Shown in pieces: positions 1 through 9,152 of a DNA stretch of 64,000 nt (position 1 is the first letter of the stretch; each line of letters opens with the position of its first letter). The DNA comes from Arenibacter palladensis. Its GTDB lineage: Bacteria > Bacteroidota > Bacteroidia > Flavobacteriales > Flavobacteriaceae. The position numbers and the translations under genes were made by a program. The notes under the pieces were generated by a model. That model ran no database searches. It was not told the DNA's origin and was given only the letters and a program-made list of their open reading frames with translations. The stretch is from NCBI RefSeq assembly GCF_900129275.1, contig NZ_FQUX01000001.1, positions 1,178,001 through 1,242,000 on the forward strand, given 5' to 3'.

Positions 1-821
1 TCAACATTCCCTACAACTTCTATGTGGTTGATTTTTGTACCACGACCTACGGAACCTAAGGTTAGACCATTTATTTCGTTTCCTTCTCCTATCAAGGCAC
101 CACCGTGGCGAATAGAGATGTATTCCAATTCGCCAGAATTGTCGTCGTCGTTTAAGGCATCACCAGGACCGTATAGTCCAAAAGTGTCATCTGCAGGAAT
201 ACCTTCTATTTGTACTTCGGTAACATCGTTTTTAAAAGAACCAGTGGCTCTTCCCAAAACAATTAAACCTCCCCATTTTCCTCTAGCGGTTTCGTCCAAA
301 TTGGTTCCGGCAGTTTGTCCAACACCTATATTGTCCTCTTCAGCTGTAAAGATAATTGGCTTTTCGGCAGTACCTACGGCCATGATCTTGGATCCTCTTT
401 GCACAATTAGTGCAGATGCCAATGAACCTGAACCGGCTTTACCTTTAATGATAGTACCTGGCTGAATGGTCAAGGTTTTTCCAACCCCAACAACTACTTT
501 ACCTGCCAATATGTATATATTGTCTGCAGTCCATGTGGTATCGGCAGTTATTTCTCCGGATACTGTTATGATTTCTGCACATGATCCTCCTACATCCACT
601 CCGGTTTCGTCTCCGTTCTGGATACCATCCTCACAAGTAGCGGTGGCCTCGGTACATGGCTGACAGTTGGGTCCGCCACAATCAACACCGGTTTCTCCTT
701 GGTTTTGAATCCCATCGTTACAAGTAGCTACTACTTCAGCTATCGGTGGTTCGTCGTCATTGGTACATGATGTAAATGCTAAGGCACCTATGGCCAATGC
801 GGATAATAATAGTTTTTTCAT
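1..821 (-). CDS. Surface lipoprotein with Cys-rich repeats, 3' end outside window
   Basis: The gene starts at an ATG at 819-821 and runs off the left edge, so only about 273 residues are visible. The N-terminus (MKKLLLSALAIGALAFTSC) is a lipoprotein signal ending in Cys, followed by an acidic NDDE stretch as in flavobacterial surface-exposed lipoproteins. Two copies of a short motif of the type C.DGIQN.(G/D)ETGVDxGG follow at about residues 35-75. The first copy has its full set of cysteines; the second reads GVDVGG, with Val where the first has Cys. After that comes a right-handed beta-helix-like region rich in small residues and Gly (for example TIQPGTIIKGKAG, GKWGGLIVLGRA). This resembles large secreted flavobacterial proteins of unknown role. 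Function is not assigned. No ORF overlapping it on the other strand looks real. Confidence 0.8.
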   Translation of the reverse strand, partial: MKKLLLSALAIGALAFTSCTNDDEPPIAEVVATCNDGIQNQGETGVDCGGPNCQPCTEATATCEDGIQNGDETGVDVGGSCAEIITVSGEITADTTWTADNIYILAGKVVVGVGKTLTIQPGTIIKGKAGSGSLASALIVQRGSKIMAVGTAEKPIIFTAEEDNIGVGQTAGTNLDETARGKWGGLIVLGRATGSFKNDVTEVQIEGIPADDTFGLYGPGDALNDDDNSGELEYISIRHGGALIGEGNEINGLTLGSVGRGTKINHIEVVGNV

Positions 822-1149
822 TTCAATTGAATTTTTCGGTTTCATTTTTTTCGAGTTCACTTGTTTTATTTAAACATGGCAAATAAATGGCCTAACTGTA
901 AAAGTCGCGTTACCCTCAGATTAATAGTTTGTTGGCTTAATGTTATCTAAATGTTACTATATTAAATCCATGTTAAGAGGTTTGGTGTAATAGTATTATC
1001 TTTACTTTTGGGCGCGAATAACCAATAAATATTAAGGTTAAACGGGCATGGTTTAATAGGTTGCAATTAAAGGTTGTGATAGATTTCAGTAACCGACCTC
1101 CCAAAGGAAATAGGTTACAGATGACCGTTTAAAGACAAAAAAATAAAGC
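822..1149. other. Divergent intergenic region
   Basis: This 328-base gap lies between the lipoprotein gene (minus) and the response regulator (plus). It contains one good Bacteroidota promoter facing right, entered separately. I see no convincing TAnnTTTG box for the lipoprotein gene; CCATTTATTTG on the minus strand is only a weak match. No small ORF or RNA gene stands out. Confidence 0.5.
981..1010 (+). promoter_or_regulatory. Bacteroidota-type promoter for the two-component operon
   Basis: TTTG at 981-984 and TACTTTTG at 1003-1010 are separated by 18 bases. They match the Bacteroidota sigma-factor consensus (TTTG or TTG near -33, TAnnTTTG near -7). Transcription would start near 1015-1018, giving a 5' leader of about 130 bases before the response regulator ATG. 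Confidence 0.6.
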
Positions 1150-1836
1150 ATGAAAAAAAAGGACATTAAGATACTTTTGGTTGATGATGAACCGGATATT
1201 CTAGAAATTGTAGGTTACAATTTATCTGCCGAAGGCTATGAGGTTTTCACTGCAAAAAATGGAATTGAAGGGGTTGCAAAGGCAAAAAAGAAGAAGCCCC
1301 ACTTAATTATTCTAGATGTAATGATGCCCGAGATGGATGGTATTGAAGCCTGCGAGATCATAAGGCGAACCGAAGGTTTGGAGGATGCTCTGATCACCTT
1401 CCTCACCGCTAGGGGCGAAGATTATTCCCAAATGGCCGGTTTTGATGCGGGTGCTGACGATTATATAACAAAGCCCATTAAGCCTAAGGTTTTGGTGAGT
1501 AAGGTAAAAGCCTTGCTAAGAAGGCTTAAGAATGAGGAGCAGGAGGTAGAGGACATCTTTAAAGTTGGTGAGATCACCATAAATAGGGAAGAATATAAAA
1601 TTGTTAATCAGGGAGAGGAAATTATTCTTCCCAGAAAGGAGTTCGAACTCTTGGCACTATTAACTTCCAAGCCGAATAAAGTATTTAAAAGGGAGGTTAT
1701 CCTGGACAAGGTATGGGGCAATGAAGTAGTGGTAGGCGGTAGGACCATTGATGTCCATATTAGAAAACTTCGCGAAAAAATTGGTGACGATCATTTTAAA
1801 ACCGTAAAAGGGGTAGGGTATAAGTTTGTGTTATAA
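1150..1836 (+). CDS. OmpR/PhoB-family response regulator
   Basis: This 228-residue protein has a receiver domain (about residues 6-120) followed by a winged-helix DNA-binding domain (about 135-228). The acidic pocket is D13/D14, and the phosphoacceptor is D56 in LIILDVMMPEMDG. The conserved Thr and Lys appear in FLTARGEDY and DDYITKPIKP. The effector half carries the OmpR-type ending RTIDVHIRKLREKIG...TVKGVGYKF. It overlaps the histidine kinase by one base (TAATG), so the two are almost certainly co-translated. The pair resembles PhoB/PhoR, but that is family similarity only, and neighbouring genes do not show a phosphate role. Confidence 0.93.
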   Translation: MKKKDIKILLVDDEPDILEIVGYNLSAEGYEVFTAKNGIEGVAKAKKKKPHLIILDVMMPEMDGIEACEIIRRTEGLEDALITFLTARGEDYSQMAGFDAGADDYITKPIKPKVLVSKVKALLRRLKNEEQEVEDIFKVGEITINREEYKIVNQGEEIILPRKEFELLALLTSKPNKVFKREVILDKVWGNEVVVGGRTIDVHIRKLREKIGDDHFKTVKGVGYKFVL

Positions 1837-2888
1837 TGGTAACGAGGATTAAAAAATCGTATAGGTTTGCCCTACGTACCACAATTCTAATTTCATCCCT
1901 ATTAACGATAGTCTTGGGTATATTTTTGTGGAACAGGGGTTCCATGGATTGGCAGCTCTTGGCAATTATTGCGGTAACTACCTCCTTTGTTTCATTTCTT
2001 GTAGTACAATTAAGGATAGAAAAATTCATCTATCGTAACATTGAGCGCATCTATAATGATGTATCCCTGTTGGAGTCCACCTCACTGGCCCCCAAGACCA
2101 TTACCACAGATATGCGGTCCTTGACCGACGAAATAGAGAAATTTGCCAAGGACAAAAAGATTGAAATAGATACCTTAAAGATCCGGGAAGAATATAGAAA
2201 GGATTTTTTGGGGAACGTTTCCCATGAATTAAAAACGCCCTTATTTACTGTCCAGGGATATATTTTAACCTTGTTGGATGGCGCCATGGACGATAAAAAC
2301 CTGAGAAAGAAATATCTGCAAAGGGCCAACAAGGGGGTGGAGCGACTTATTTACATTGTTAAGGATCTGGACCTGATAACCAAATTGGAAGTTGGGGACC
2401 TAAATTTGAAGATAGAGGAATTTGACATTTTGGAACTGGTGCGGAATGTTTTTGAGCTTTTGGAAATGAAGGCTGCTAAAAAGAATATTACCTTGACCTT
2501 TGATATGGACTATACAAAACCCATCTATGTTAAGGCAGATAAGGAAAAAATTCAGCAGGTAATTACCAACCTAGTGGTCAATTCCATTAAATATGGACAG
2601 CAGAACGGTACAACGGAGGTAAGTATAGAGAATTTAATTAAAAACAAGGTCATTATCCGGGTGACCGACAACGGCGAGGGTATTTCCAAGCAACACCTCG
2701 GCCGAATATTCGAAAGATTTTACAGGGTCGATAAAAGTGGAAGTAGGGCAGAAGGCGGCTCTGGCTTGGGATTGGCAATTGTAAAACATATTATCGAGGC
2801 CCACAACGAGAAGATCTACGTAGAAAGTGTACTCGATATTGGGTCAGAATTTTCCTTTACCTTGGAGAAAGCCGCCGCGAACTCCTAA
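1836..2888 (+). CDS. Membrane sensor histidine kinase (PhoR-like)
   Basis: The 350-residue protein has two N-terminal membrane segments (about residues 12-30 and 38-58) with almost no periplasmic loop, so it probably does not bind a ligand outside the membrane. A short linker leads to the phosphoacceptor helix with FLGNVSHELKTPLF. The ATP-binding domain has the N box (VITNLVVNSIKYG), G1 (VTDNGEGIS) and G2 (GGSGLGLAIVKHII). The layout and length match flavobacterial PhoR-like kinases. No PAS or clear HAMP domain is visible. It is co-translated with the preceding response regulator, its likely partner. Confidence 0.93.
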   Translation: MVTRIKKSYRFALRTTILISSLLTIVLGIFLWNRGSMDWQLLAIIAVTTSFVSFLVVQLRIEKFIYRNIERIYNDVSLLESTSLAPKTITTDMRSLTDEIEKFAKDKKIEIDTLKIREEYRKDFLGNVSHELKTPLFTVQGYILTLLDGAMDDKNLRKKYLQRANKGVERLIYIVKDLDLITKLEVGDLNLKIEEFDILELVRNVFELLEMKAAKKNITLTFDMDYTKPIYVKADKEKIQQVITNLVVNSIKYGQQNGTTEVSIENLIKNKVIIRVTDNGEGISKQHLGRIFERFYRVDKSGSRAEGGSGLGLAIVKHIIEAHNEKIYVESVLDIGSEFSFTLEKAAANS

Positions 2889-3086
2889 CCCCTGTATTTT
2901 TTGGTTTACTTTTTTTTATGGCAATATAGTGTGACGCCCTAGGATCATAGGCTTCATGGTATATTTGGTTGAATATGCGCTAACTTCTTTTTAATAATTT
3001 TCCGTTACCTTGAACAATTCTAAATAAAGGGAAACTATTAAGTTATTATCTTTAAGTGCGACCTAGTACTTAACAACCGAAATCCT

Positions 3087-4433
3087 ATGGAACACATTGT
3101 TATTATTGGTAATGGAATCTCTGGAATTACGGCAGCGCGCCATATTCGAAAATTATCCGACAAGAAAATCACCATTATTTCCGCTGAGAGCGATTATTTT
3201 TTCTCAAGAACCGCTCTCATGTATGTGTATATGGGGCATATGAAGTTTGAGCATACCCAGCCTTACGAAAACTGGTTTTGGAAAAAGAACCGCTTGAATT
3301 TGGTCAATGGATATGTGTCAAAGGTAGATACCACCAATAAAAAGCTAATATTACAAAGTGAGGAGGAAATAGGTTATGATAAACTTATTATTGCCACTGG
3401 CTCCAAATCCAATAAATTTGGTTGGCCCGGACAGGATTTGAAAGGGGTACAAGGGTTGTATTCCAAGCAGGATTTGGAATTGTTGGAGGCCAATGCGCCC
3501 AATAATGAAGTCTGCAAAAGGGCGGTAATCGTGGGTGGCGGATTAATCGGGATCGAATTGGCAGAAATGTTAAGGAGCAGGGATATCCCAGTTACTTTTT
3601 TGGTACGTGAAAGCAGCTTTTGGAACGGTGTCTTGCCCCAAGGGGAGTCCCAAATGATTAATGAGCATATTCTGGAACACCATATAGACCTGAAACTGGA
3701 TACCAATCTAAAGGAAATTATTCCCGATGAAAATGGTAGGGCAAAGGCCGTGGTTACGGACAAAGGGGAGACCATACAATGTACTGTGGTAGGGCTAACC
3801 GCAGGGGTTACTCCAAATATTGATTTCCTAAAAGGTTCTGGGATAGAGACAGGTAAAGGGGTAAAGGTCAATAACTTTTTGGAAACCAATATCAAGGATG
3901 TCTTTGCTATTGGCGACTGTGCCGAACAACATGAGGCCATTGGCAACCGCAGGCCTGTGGAGGCCGTTTGGTATACGGGAAGAATGATGGGGGAAGCTTT
4001 GGCGCAGACTATTTGCGGAAACAAAATGGCCTATAATCCTGGACATTGGTTTAATTCCGCAAAATTTTTGGACATAGAGTACCAAACTTATGGATGGGTA
4101 TTTAGCGAAAGATCCAAAACGGACTATGAACAACATTTTCATTGGCGACATTCCAAGGAGAAAATATGTGTCACCATTGCATTTCACAAAGACACCCAAC
4201 AGTTTTTGGGGATAAATACTTTTGGAATTCGGATGCGTCACGAAATTTTGGACCGATGGCTTACTGAAAAAAGAAGTATAGCTTATGTATTGGAATATTT
4301 AAAGGATGCCAATTTCGACCCAGAATTCTATGCCCAATATGAGGAGAATATAGTAGCCCATTATAATTCATTATATGGTACCGGGATTGCCCCTAGGAAG
4401 AAAAGTTGGAAACGAATTTTTAGCAACATATAA
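3087..4433 (+). CDS. FAD/NAD(P)-dependent pyridine nucleotide-disulphide-type oxidoreductase
   Basis: The 448-residue flavoprotein has a dinucleotide fold at the N-terminus (VIIGNGISGITAARHI), a second one near residues 146-160 (AVIVGGGLIGIELAEML) and the FAD-binding signature DVFAIGDCAEQ near residue 275. There is no redox-active CxxxxC pair, so it belongs with NADH oxidase- or rubredoxin reductase-like enzymes rather than the disulphide reductases. It ends 9 bases before the membrane 4Fe-4S protein gene, suggesting an operon in which this enzyme passes electrons from NAD(P)H to the membrane ferredoxin-like protein. That electron path is an inference. Confidence 0.85.
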   Translation: MEHIVIIGNGISGITAARHIRKLSDKKITIISAESDYFFSRTALMYVYMGHMKFEHTQPYENWFWKKNRLNLVNGYVSKVDTTNKKLILQSEEEIGYDKLIIATGSKSNKFGWPGQDLKGVQGLYSKQDLELLEANAPNNEVCKRAVIVGGGLIGIELAEMLRSRDIPVTFLVRESSFWNGVLPQGESQMINEHILEHHIDLKLDTNLKEIIPDENGRAKAVVTDKGETIQCTVVGLTAGVTPNIDFLKGSGIETGKGVKVNNFLETNIKDVFAIGDCAEQHEAIGNRRPVEAVWYTGRMMGEALAQTICGNKMAYNPGHWFNSAKFLDIEYQTYGWVFSERSKTDYEQHFHWRHSKEKICVTIAFHKDTQQFLGINTFGIRMRHEILDRWLTEKRSIAYVLEYLKDANFDPEFYAQYEENIVAHYNSLYGTGIAPRKKSWKRIFSNI

Positions 4434-4442
4434 GATTTCAAG

Positions 4443-6023
4443 ATGCAAATAATAAAGAAAATCGGGCTTTTTGTTTTTTTAATTGGCCTAACCATATTTA
4501 CCATACTGCCTTTTGTTGGTGAGTTTAAGCTAACCCCTGCAAGCTTGGATCAGATAATTCAGGAAAAAGGAATTTCGAGCGAAATTTTCATTCAGGGGAT
4601 GGAAGAAAATGTGGTTGACGAAGAATTTCAGGGGATGTTTACATTATCGCCCCAAATTGCCCAAATTCTAGAAACGGCCAATGCCCAACATAGAAAGGAC
4701 AAGGAATATAAAAAGGTTATTTATACGGGAGCGCATGACATGGCTGCTGCGGTGGGCAAAGCGTCAGGAAGTGGGTTTATTGTTGAAAATAAGGGGCTTA
4801 TGTGGTTTTTGACATTTGGTTTCGGCATATTGGGGTCCTTGCTCTTTATTATTCCCAATATTGTTTTATTGGGCAATAAAGGGATTAAGAACAATGGCAT
4901 TTACCATGAGAATGCTACCAATAGGGGGTGGATTGCCTGGATGGTCTTCGTTTTTCTGGTTTCCTTTTATTTGGTGCTTTATTTCCGTTCGGAATATGCC
5001 GTAAACTGGACTTACCTAGTAGATCCCATCAGCGAATTCCTAAGTGGTAATCCGGCCGGACATTGGTTTGTATACGGTTTTATGTACTGTACGGTGATGA
5101 CCGTTATGGCCGTGCGCATGTACATTAAGTATAGGCATAATATGTATCAAATGGTACGTACTACCTCTGTTCTCTTCTTTCAAATAGTCTTTGCTTTTCT
5201 TATTCCGGAAATAATGGTAAGGCTACAAATGCCGTATTACGACTTTAAAAATGCCTTTCCGTTGGATTATGATTTCTTTTTCCAATGGAATTTAAAATCC
5301 TTGTTGAACAGCGGGGGAATAGGACTCTTTATTCTAGTTTGGGGTATTGTACTTACATTGGTAATTGTACCCGTTATGGTCTATTTTTTTGGAAAACGAT
5401 GGTACTGTTCCTGGGTATGCGGTTGTGGAGGATTGGCAGAAACACTTGGGGATCCGTATAGACAACATTCCAGCAAGTCCCTATTTTCATGGAAAGTGGA
5501 AAGGTGGTTGGTGCACGGGGTGTTGGTCTTTGCAGTGGCAATGACCTTGATGACACTCTATAGTTTCTTTACGGAGACCGGCACTGTACTGGGTTTAAAA
5601 ACACAGAGTGTACAAAATACCTATAGTCTGTTGATAGGGGCATTTTTTGCAGGTGTTATCGGAACAGGATTTTACCCCATTTTTGGAAATAGGGTATGGT
5701 GCAGATTTGGCTGCCCATTAGCGGCTTATTTAGGGTTTGTACAAAGGTTTAAGTCGCGATTTAGGATTACCACCAATGGAGGTCAATGTATTTCCTGTGG
5801 CAACTGTTCCACTTATTGCGAACAGGGAATAGACGTCAGGGCCTATGCCCAAAAAGGTGAAAATATTATCAGGTCCAGCTGTGTGGGTTGCGGTATCTGT
5901 TCCGCGGTTTGTCCAAGAGGGGTCTTAAAATTGGAAAATGGACCGCTAAAGGGAAGGATAAACCCTACTGAAATTCTGTTGGGGAATGATGTGGATCTAA
6001 TGGATCTGGTCAATAAAAAATAA
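4443..6023 (+). CDS. Polytopic membrane 4Fe-4S protein (NosR/NapH/CcoG-like)
   Basis: The 526-residue protein begins with a membrane helix, has a soluble stretch, then about five more membrane segments. Two membrane-adjacent cysteine motifs (CSWVCGCGGLAETLGDPYRQ and CRFGCPLAAYLG) are typical of the NapH/NosR membrane domain. Two ferredoxin-type 4Fe-4S clusters follow near the C-terminus: CISCGNCSTYCEQ and CVGCGICSAVCPRG. The architecture points to an electron-transfer protein that takes electrons across or along the inner membrane. It sits directly behind the FAD oxidoreductase gene. Neither nos nor nap genes are present nearby, so the acceptor is unknown. Confidence 0.85.
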   Translation: MQIIKKIGLFVFLIGLTIFTILPFVGEFKLTPASLDQIIQEKGISSEIFIQGMEENVVDEEFQGMFTLSPQIAQILETANAQHRKDKEYKKVIYTGAHDMAAAVGKASGSGFIVENKGLMWFLTFGFGILGSLLFIIPNIVLLGNKGIKNNGIYHENATNRGWIAWMVFVFLVSFYLVLYFRSEYAVNWTYLVDPISEFLSGNPAGHWFVYGFMYCTVMTVMAVRMYIKYRHNMYQMVRTTSVLFFQIVFAFLIPEIMVRLQMPYYDFKNAFPLDYDFFFQWNLKSLLNSGGIGLFILVWGIVLTLVIVPVMVYFFGKRWYCSWVCGCGGLAETLGDPYRQHSSKSLFSWKVERWLVHGVLVFAVAMTLMTLYSFFTETGTVLGLKTQSVQNTYSLLIGAFFAGVIGTGFYPIFGNRVWCRFGCPLAAYLGFVQRFKSRFRITTNGGQCISCGNCSTYCEQGIDVRAYAQKGENIIRSSCVGCGICSAVCPRGVLKLENGPLKGRINPTEILLGNDVDLMDLVNKK

Positions 6024-6093
6024 ACCATGGGTGGATGCCGAAATTAATACGGCAATCCTTAAGGGGAGGTCAATGGATTGATGAAAGTATTGA

Positions 6094-6101
6094 TACCTTT
6101 G
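6094..6101 (+). promoter_or_regulatory. -7 box upstream of the glycosyltransferase pair
   Basis: TACCTTTG matches TAnnTTTG exactly, 83 bases before the first glycosyltransferase ATG. No TTG sits at the right distance for the -33 element (the nearest, at 6078, is too close), so support rests on the -7 box alone. Confidence 0.4.
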
Positions 6102-6183
6102 CGCCATCTTTTGGGCTATCAAAATGGTGCATACCCAGGATGCCTAAAAATGGATAAATAATAATGACCCTTCAAATACGCTA

Positions 6184-6873
6184 ATGACCGATATTAAAGT
6201 AATTATCCCCGCCTATAATGAAGCTGATTCCATTGCGAACGTAATAAAAGAAATCCCAAAAATTGTTTCTGAAATAATTGTTGTAAACAACAACTCTACG
6301 GACGATACCGCCCGTAATGCAAGGGATGCCGGGGCCACTGTGCTTACGGAAGTTAGAATGGGATATGGCCATGCCTGCCTTATGGGAATTAATTATGTTT
6401 CCAAACAATCCAAAACCCCCGATATTATCGTATTTATGGACGGAGACTATTCGGATTATCCCGAAGAACTTTCCAAAGTGGTAAAACCTATTGTGGAAAA
6501 CGATGTGGATTTCGTTATTGGAGCCAGAACAAAGGCCTTGAGGGAAGAAGGATCAATGACCCCGCAACAGGTTTTTGGAAATGCCTTGGCCACCACTTTA
6601 ATGAAATGGTTCTTTGGAGCTTCTTATACTGATTTGGGTCCGTTTAGGGCCATAAAGTACAGCAAGCTTTTGGAGCTGGAAATGGAGGATAAGACCTACG
6701 GTTGGACCGTGGAAATGCAGTTGAAGGTTCTAAAAAAGGGTTTTACATATACCGAAGTACCAGTGCGTTATAAAAAAAGAATTGGCATATCAAAAGTATC
6801 AGGTACTGTAAAAGGTACTATATTTGCAGGCGTAAAAATCCTGGGTTGGATATTTAAATACAGTTTAAAATAA
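6184..6873 (+). CDS. Glycosyltransferase family 2 (DPM1-like, soluble)
   Basis: The 229-residue protein is a single GT-A domain. It has the N-terminal nucleotide-sugar fold (VIIPAYNEADSIANVIKEI), the metal/sugar-nucleotide acidic motif in IVFMDGDYSDYPEE, and the TYGWTVEMQLK block typical of polyprenyl-phosphate glycosyltransferases. It lacks the C-terminal membrane pair of GtrB/ArnC-type enzymes. Together with the two membrane glycosyltransferases downstream it probably builds a lipid-linked or surface glycan. The gene is separated by one base from the next, a clear co-transcribed pair. The donor sugar is unknown. Confidence 0.88.
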   Translation: MTDIKVIIPAYNEADSIANVIKEIPKIVSEIIVVNNNSTDDTARNARDAGATVLTEVRMGYGHACLMGINYVSKQSKTPDIIVFMDGDYSDYPEELSKVVKPIVENDVDFVIGARTKALREEGSMTPQQVFGNALATTLMKWFFGASYTDLGPFRAIKYSKLLELEMEDKTYGWTVEMQLKVLKKGFTYTEVPVRYKKRIGISKVSGTVKGTIFAGVKILGWIFKYSLK

Positions 6874-6874
6874 T

Positions 6875-8359
6875 ATGGGACTAACAATTACTTACTTTAT
6901 CATTGCGATTTACAGTATTTCCTTACTATTAATATTTTTTTATAGCTTGGCCCAGCTTAATTTACTGGTCAACTATCTAGGATATAAAAGAAGAAATAAG
7001 GAGGCTCCAAAGTACAATTTATTGGATCCAAAGGAAATACCATTTGTTACTATTCAGCTTCCCATTTATAATGAGGAGTATGTAGTAGAGCGTTTGCTGG
7101 ACAATATTTCGAAAATTGAATATCCAATGAGCAAATTGGAAATTCAGGTACTTGACGATTCCACCGATGATTCCGTATTGGAAACCGCCAAGAGGATAAA
7201 AGCGCTTCAGGAAACAGGATTGGATATTCAACATATTAGAAGGACCAATAGGCAAGGCTATAAGGCAGGTGCCCTGAAGGAAGGTCTGGATATAGCCAAA
7301 GGCGAGTTTATTGCCATTTTTGATGCCGATTTCTTGCCGTCCAGTGATTGGTTGAAGAAAACGGTCATCTATTTTAAAGATCAGGAAATTGGTGTGGTTC
7401 AAACAAGATGGGGGCATATCAACAGGGAATATTCCACTTTGACCCGTATACAGGCTTTTGCTTTGGACGCCCACTTTACATTGGAACAGGTAGGACGTAA
7501 TGCCAAAGGCCATTTCATTAATTTTAATGGTACCGCTGGTATTTGGAGAAAGGAATGTATTCTGGATGCAGGAAACTGGGAGGGCGATACCCTTACGGAG
7601 GACTTGGATCTTAGCTACCGTGCCCAGTTAAAGAATTGGAAGTTTAAATATTTGGAAGATGTAGAAACACCTGCAGAACTTCCTGTGGTGATCAGTGCTG
7701 CCCGTTCCCAGCAATTTCGTTGGAACAAAGGTGGGGCCGAAAACTTTAGAAAAACCGTTTGGAGCGTTATTTCTGCCAAGAATATCTCGTTCAAGACCAA
7801 GTTTCACGGGGTAATGCACTTGTTGAACAGCTCAATGTTCCTGTGTGTGTTTTTGGTGGCCTTGCTGAGTATTCCCATGATGTACATTAAAAATACCTTT
7901 GACCATTTGGGATGGATTTTTGAAGCTACCAAATTCTTTATTTTAAGTACCGTTATTCTTTTTGTGTGTTATTGGTTTACCTATAAGAGTATACAAGGTA
8001 GTAGTTTTGATAATTTTGTAGACTATATAAGAATCTTCTTTACGTTTTTCTCCGTGGCTCTTGGATTTTCCTTGCACAACTCCATTGCGGTCTTGGAAGG
8101 GCATATGGGCAAAAGATCCGAGTTTGTAAGGACCCCAAAATTCAATTTGAACAGTATATCGGACAGCTGGAAGGGGAATAAATATCTGGCTACCAAACTG
8201 TCTCCCAATATGATTTTGGAAGCGGCCCTAATGCTTTACTTCCTTTTTGGAATGTACAGTGCCATTCCATTGAACGATTTTGGACTTTTTCCATTTCATT
8301 TTATGTTGTTTTTAGGTTTCGGTTATGTATTCTTTAAATCCCTTATGGCAAGGGCCTAA
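6875..8359 (+). CDS. Membrane glycosyltransferase family 2, cellulose synthase-like
   Basis: The 494-residue protein has one N-terminal membrane helix, a large cytoplasmic GT-A domain and four or five membrane segments after residue 300. The processive-type signature is complete: the first Asp block (QVLDDSTDD), DAD (FDADFLPS), TED (LTEDLDLSYRAQ) and QxxRW (QQFRWNKGG). This set is shared by cellulose, hyaluronan and glucomannan synthases and by ceramide glucosyltransferases. No PilZ domain or bcs partner genes are present, so cellulose production is unlikely. It is followed by a strong intrinsic terminator. Confidence 0.88.
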   Translation: MGLTITYFIIAIYSISLLLIFFYSLAQLNLLVNYLGYKRRNKEAPKYNLLDPKEIPFVTIQLPIYNEEYVVERLLDNISKIEYPMSKLEIQVLDDSTDDSVLETAKRIKALQETGLDIQHIRRTNRQGYKAGALKEGLDIAKGEFIAIFDADFLPSSDWLKKTVIYFKDQEIGVVQTRWGHINREYSTLTRIQAFALDAHFTLEQVGRNAKGHFINFNGTAGIWRKECILDAGNWEGDTLTEDLDLSYRAQLKNWKFKYLEDVETPAELPVVISAARSQQFRWNKGGAENFRKTVWSVISAKNISFKTKFHGVMHLLNSSMFLCVFLVALLSIPMMYIKNTFDHLGWIFEATKFFILSTVILFVCYWFTYKSIQGSSFDNFVDYIRIFFTFFSVALGFSLHNSIAVLEGHMGKRSEFVRTPKFNLNSISDSWKGNKYLATKLSPNMILEAALMLYFLFGMYSAIPLNDFGLFPFHFMLFLGFGYVFFKSLMARA

Positions 8360-8380
8360 ATAATATTTATAAAAGCTATT

Positions 8381-8422
8381 AAAAAGCCCTGTCTTTAAAA
8401 AGAATAGGGCTTTTTTATTTTT
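8381..8422 (+). terminator. Intrinsic terminator after the membrane glycosyltransferase
   Basis: AAAAAGCCCT at 8381-8390 pairs with AGGGCTTTTT at 8406-8415 across a 15-base loop, followed by a T-rich tail. The arm symmetry (A-run, GC core, T-run) would also allow weak termination in the opposite direction. Confidence 0.8.
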
Positions 8423-8676
8423 GAAATTGTTCATCGCATTTGTGTTGGATCAAGAATAATTGTTGTGTTTATGCAGAAATTGGGATTGATTTAATCAGTT
8501 GTGTTTTTTGATCAATAATTTTAATTAATAGTAGTAATCTAGTAAAACCAATGCTTAAAATATTCTTAACGGTCAGGCCATCTCCACTACCTTTAAATTT
8601 GTTTTATAGAAGACAACCTATATGATGAAGTTGAAAAAAGGGGCAATAATTTAACGAAATTTTGTTCGTGTGGACT

Positions 8677-8935
8677 GAACAAAGGAACGGCCTATTTTCA
8701 ATTTCGTCTTAAATCAAGTAGTTTTCACATTGGGCGGAGGTAGCCGTCCAAAGAGCATTTCGCCTTAGTGAAAGCGGCCTGGACGGTGCGGCTGTGGAAA
8801 GTGCGTGGATTTAAAGAAATTTAAAATCAGCCTAGCGTTTTTTGGTTCGTTTTTTGGGCGATGCAAAAAATGAACAGAACAATAACTTGAGCTGGTCAGG
8901 TATATCTTCTTGTAATTCACACATAACTTTTGGGA
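8677..8935 (+). repeat. Dispersed element, copy 1 (conserved ends, variable hairpin middle)
   Basis: Three blocks are shared, in the same order and on the same strand, with copy 2 at 46270-46500: 8677-8734 (starting GAACAAAGGAACGG), 8848-8877 (starting CGTTTTTTGGGCG) and 8916-8935 (TTCACACATAACTTTTGGGA). The middle (8744-8800) does not match copy 2, but holds a hairpin of its own in which CCGTCCA pairs with TGGACGG around an inner stem. It is not an ORF. The role is unknown; a structured RNA or a small mobile repeat are possible. Confidence 0.7.
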
Positions 8936-8981
8936 TTGATCCTTTATGTTCTTAAACCCTTAGTTAAGAAAGGGATAGGAT

Positions 8982-8989
8982 TACTTTTG
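8982..8989 (+). promoter_or_regulatory. -7 box upstream of the membrane sugar transferase
   Basis: TACTTTTG matches TAnnTTTG and is identical to the -7 boxes at 1003 and 10546. A good -33 TTG is not visible at the expected distance. It lies about 165 bases before the proposed start of the next gene. Confidence 0.4.
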
Positions 8990-9152
8990 CACAGCAGTTG
9001 GAGCAATGCTATTCTTTGCCTTCATTCGTGAATTTCAAAAAAACAAGGGTTTCGTTGCTAAAATCAAAATCGGAAGTGCTGTTATTTGATAATTTCATTT
9101 AAATTTGGGAGATTGCTGAATTATTAAAGTGACCAAAAACCACCAAACGACT

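Larger units (their letters stand above)
8360..9152. other. Long intergenic gap
   Basis: This gap of about 790 bases has, from left to right, an intrinsic terminator, about 250 bases with no recognisable content, a dispersed element shared with 46.3-46.5 kb, and a -7 promoter box. No protein-coding signal with a plausible start was found in any frame. Confidence 0.5.

Noticed and set aside
22-663. Two plus-strand open frames of 147 and 65 codons
   Set aside because: They lie opposite the lipoprotein gene, which has a signal peptide and repeats; the plus frames are Pro/Ser-rich shadows with no motif.
9129-9152. GTG start for the membrane sugar transferase
   Set aside because: An ATG eight codons later is more likely in this phylum; the extra residues are polar and precede the first helix. 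Not excluded.
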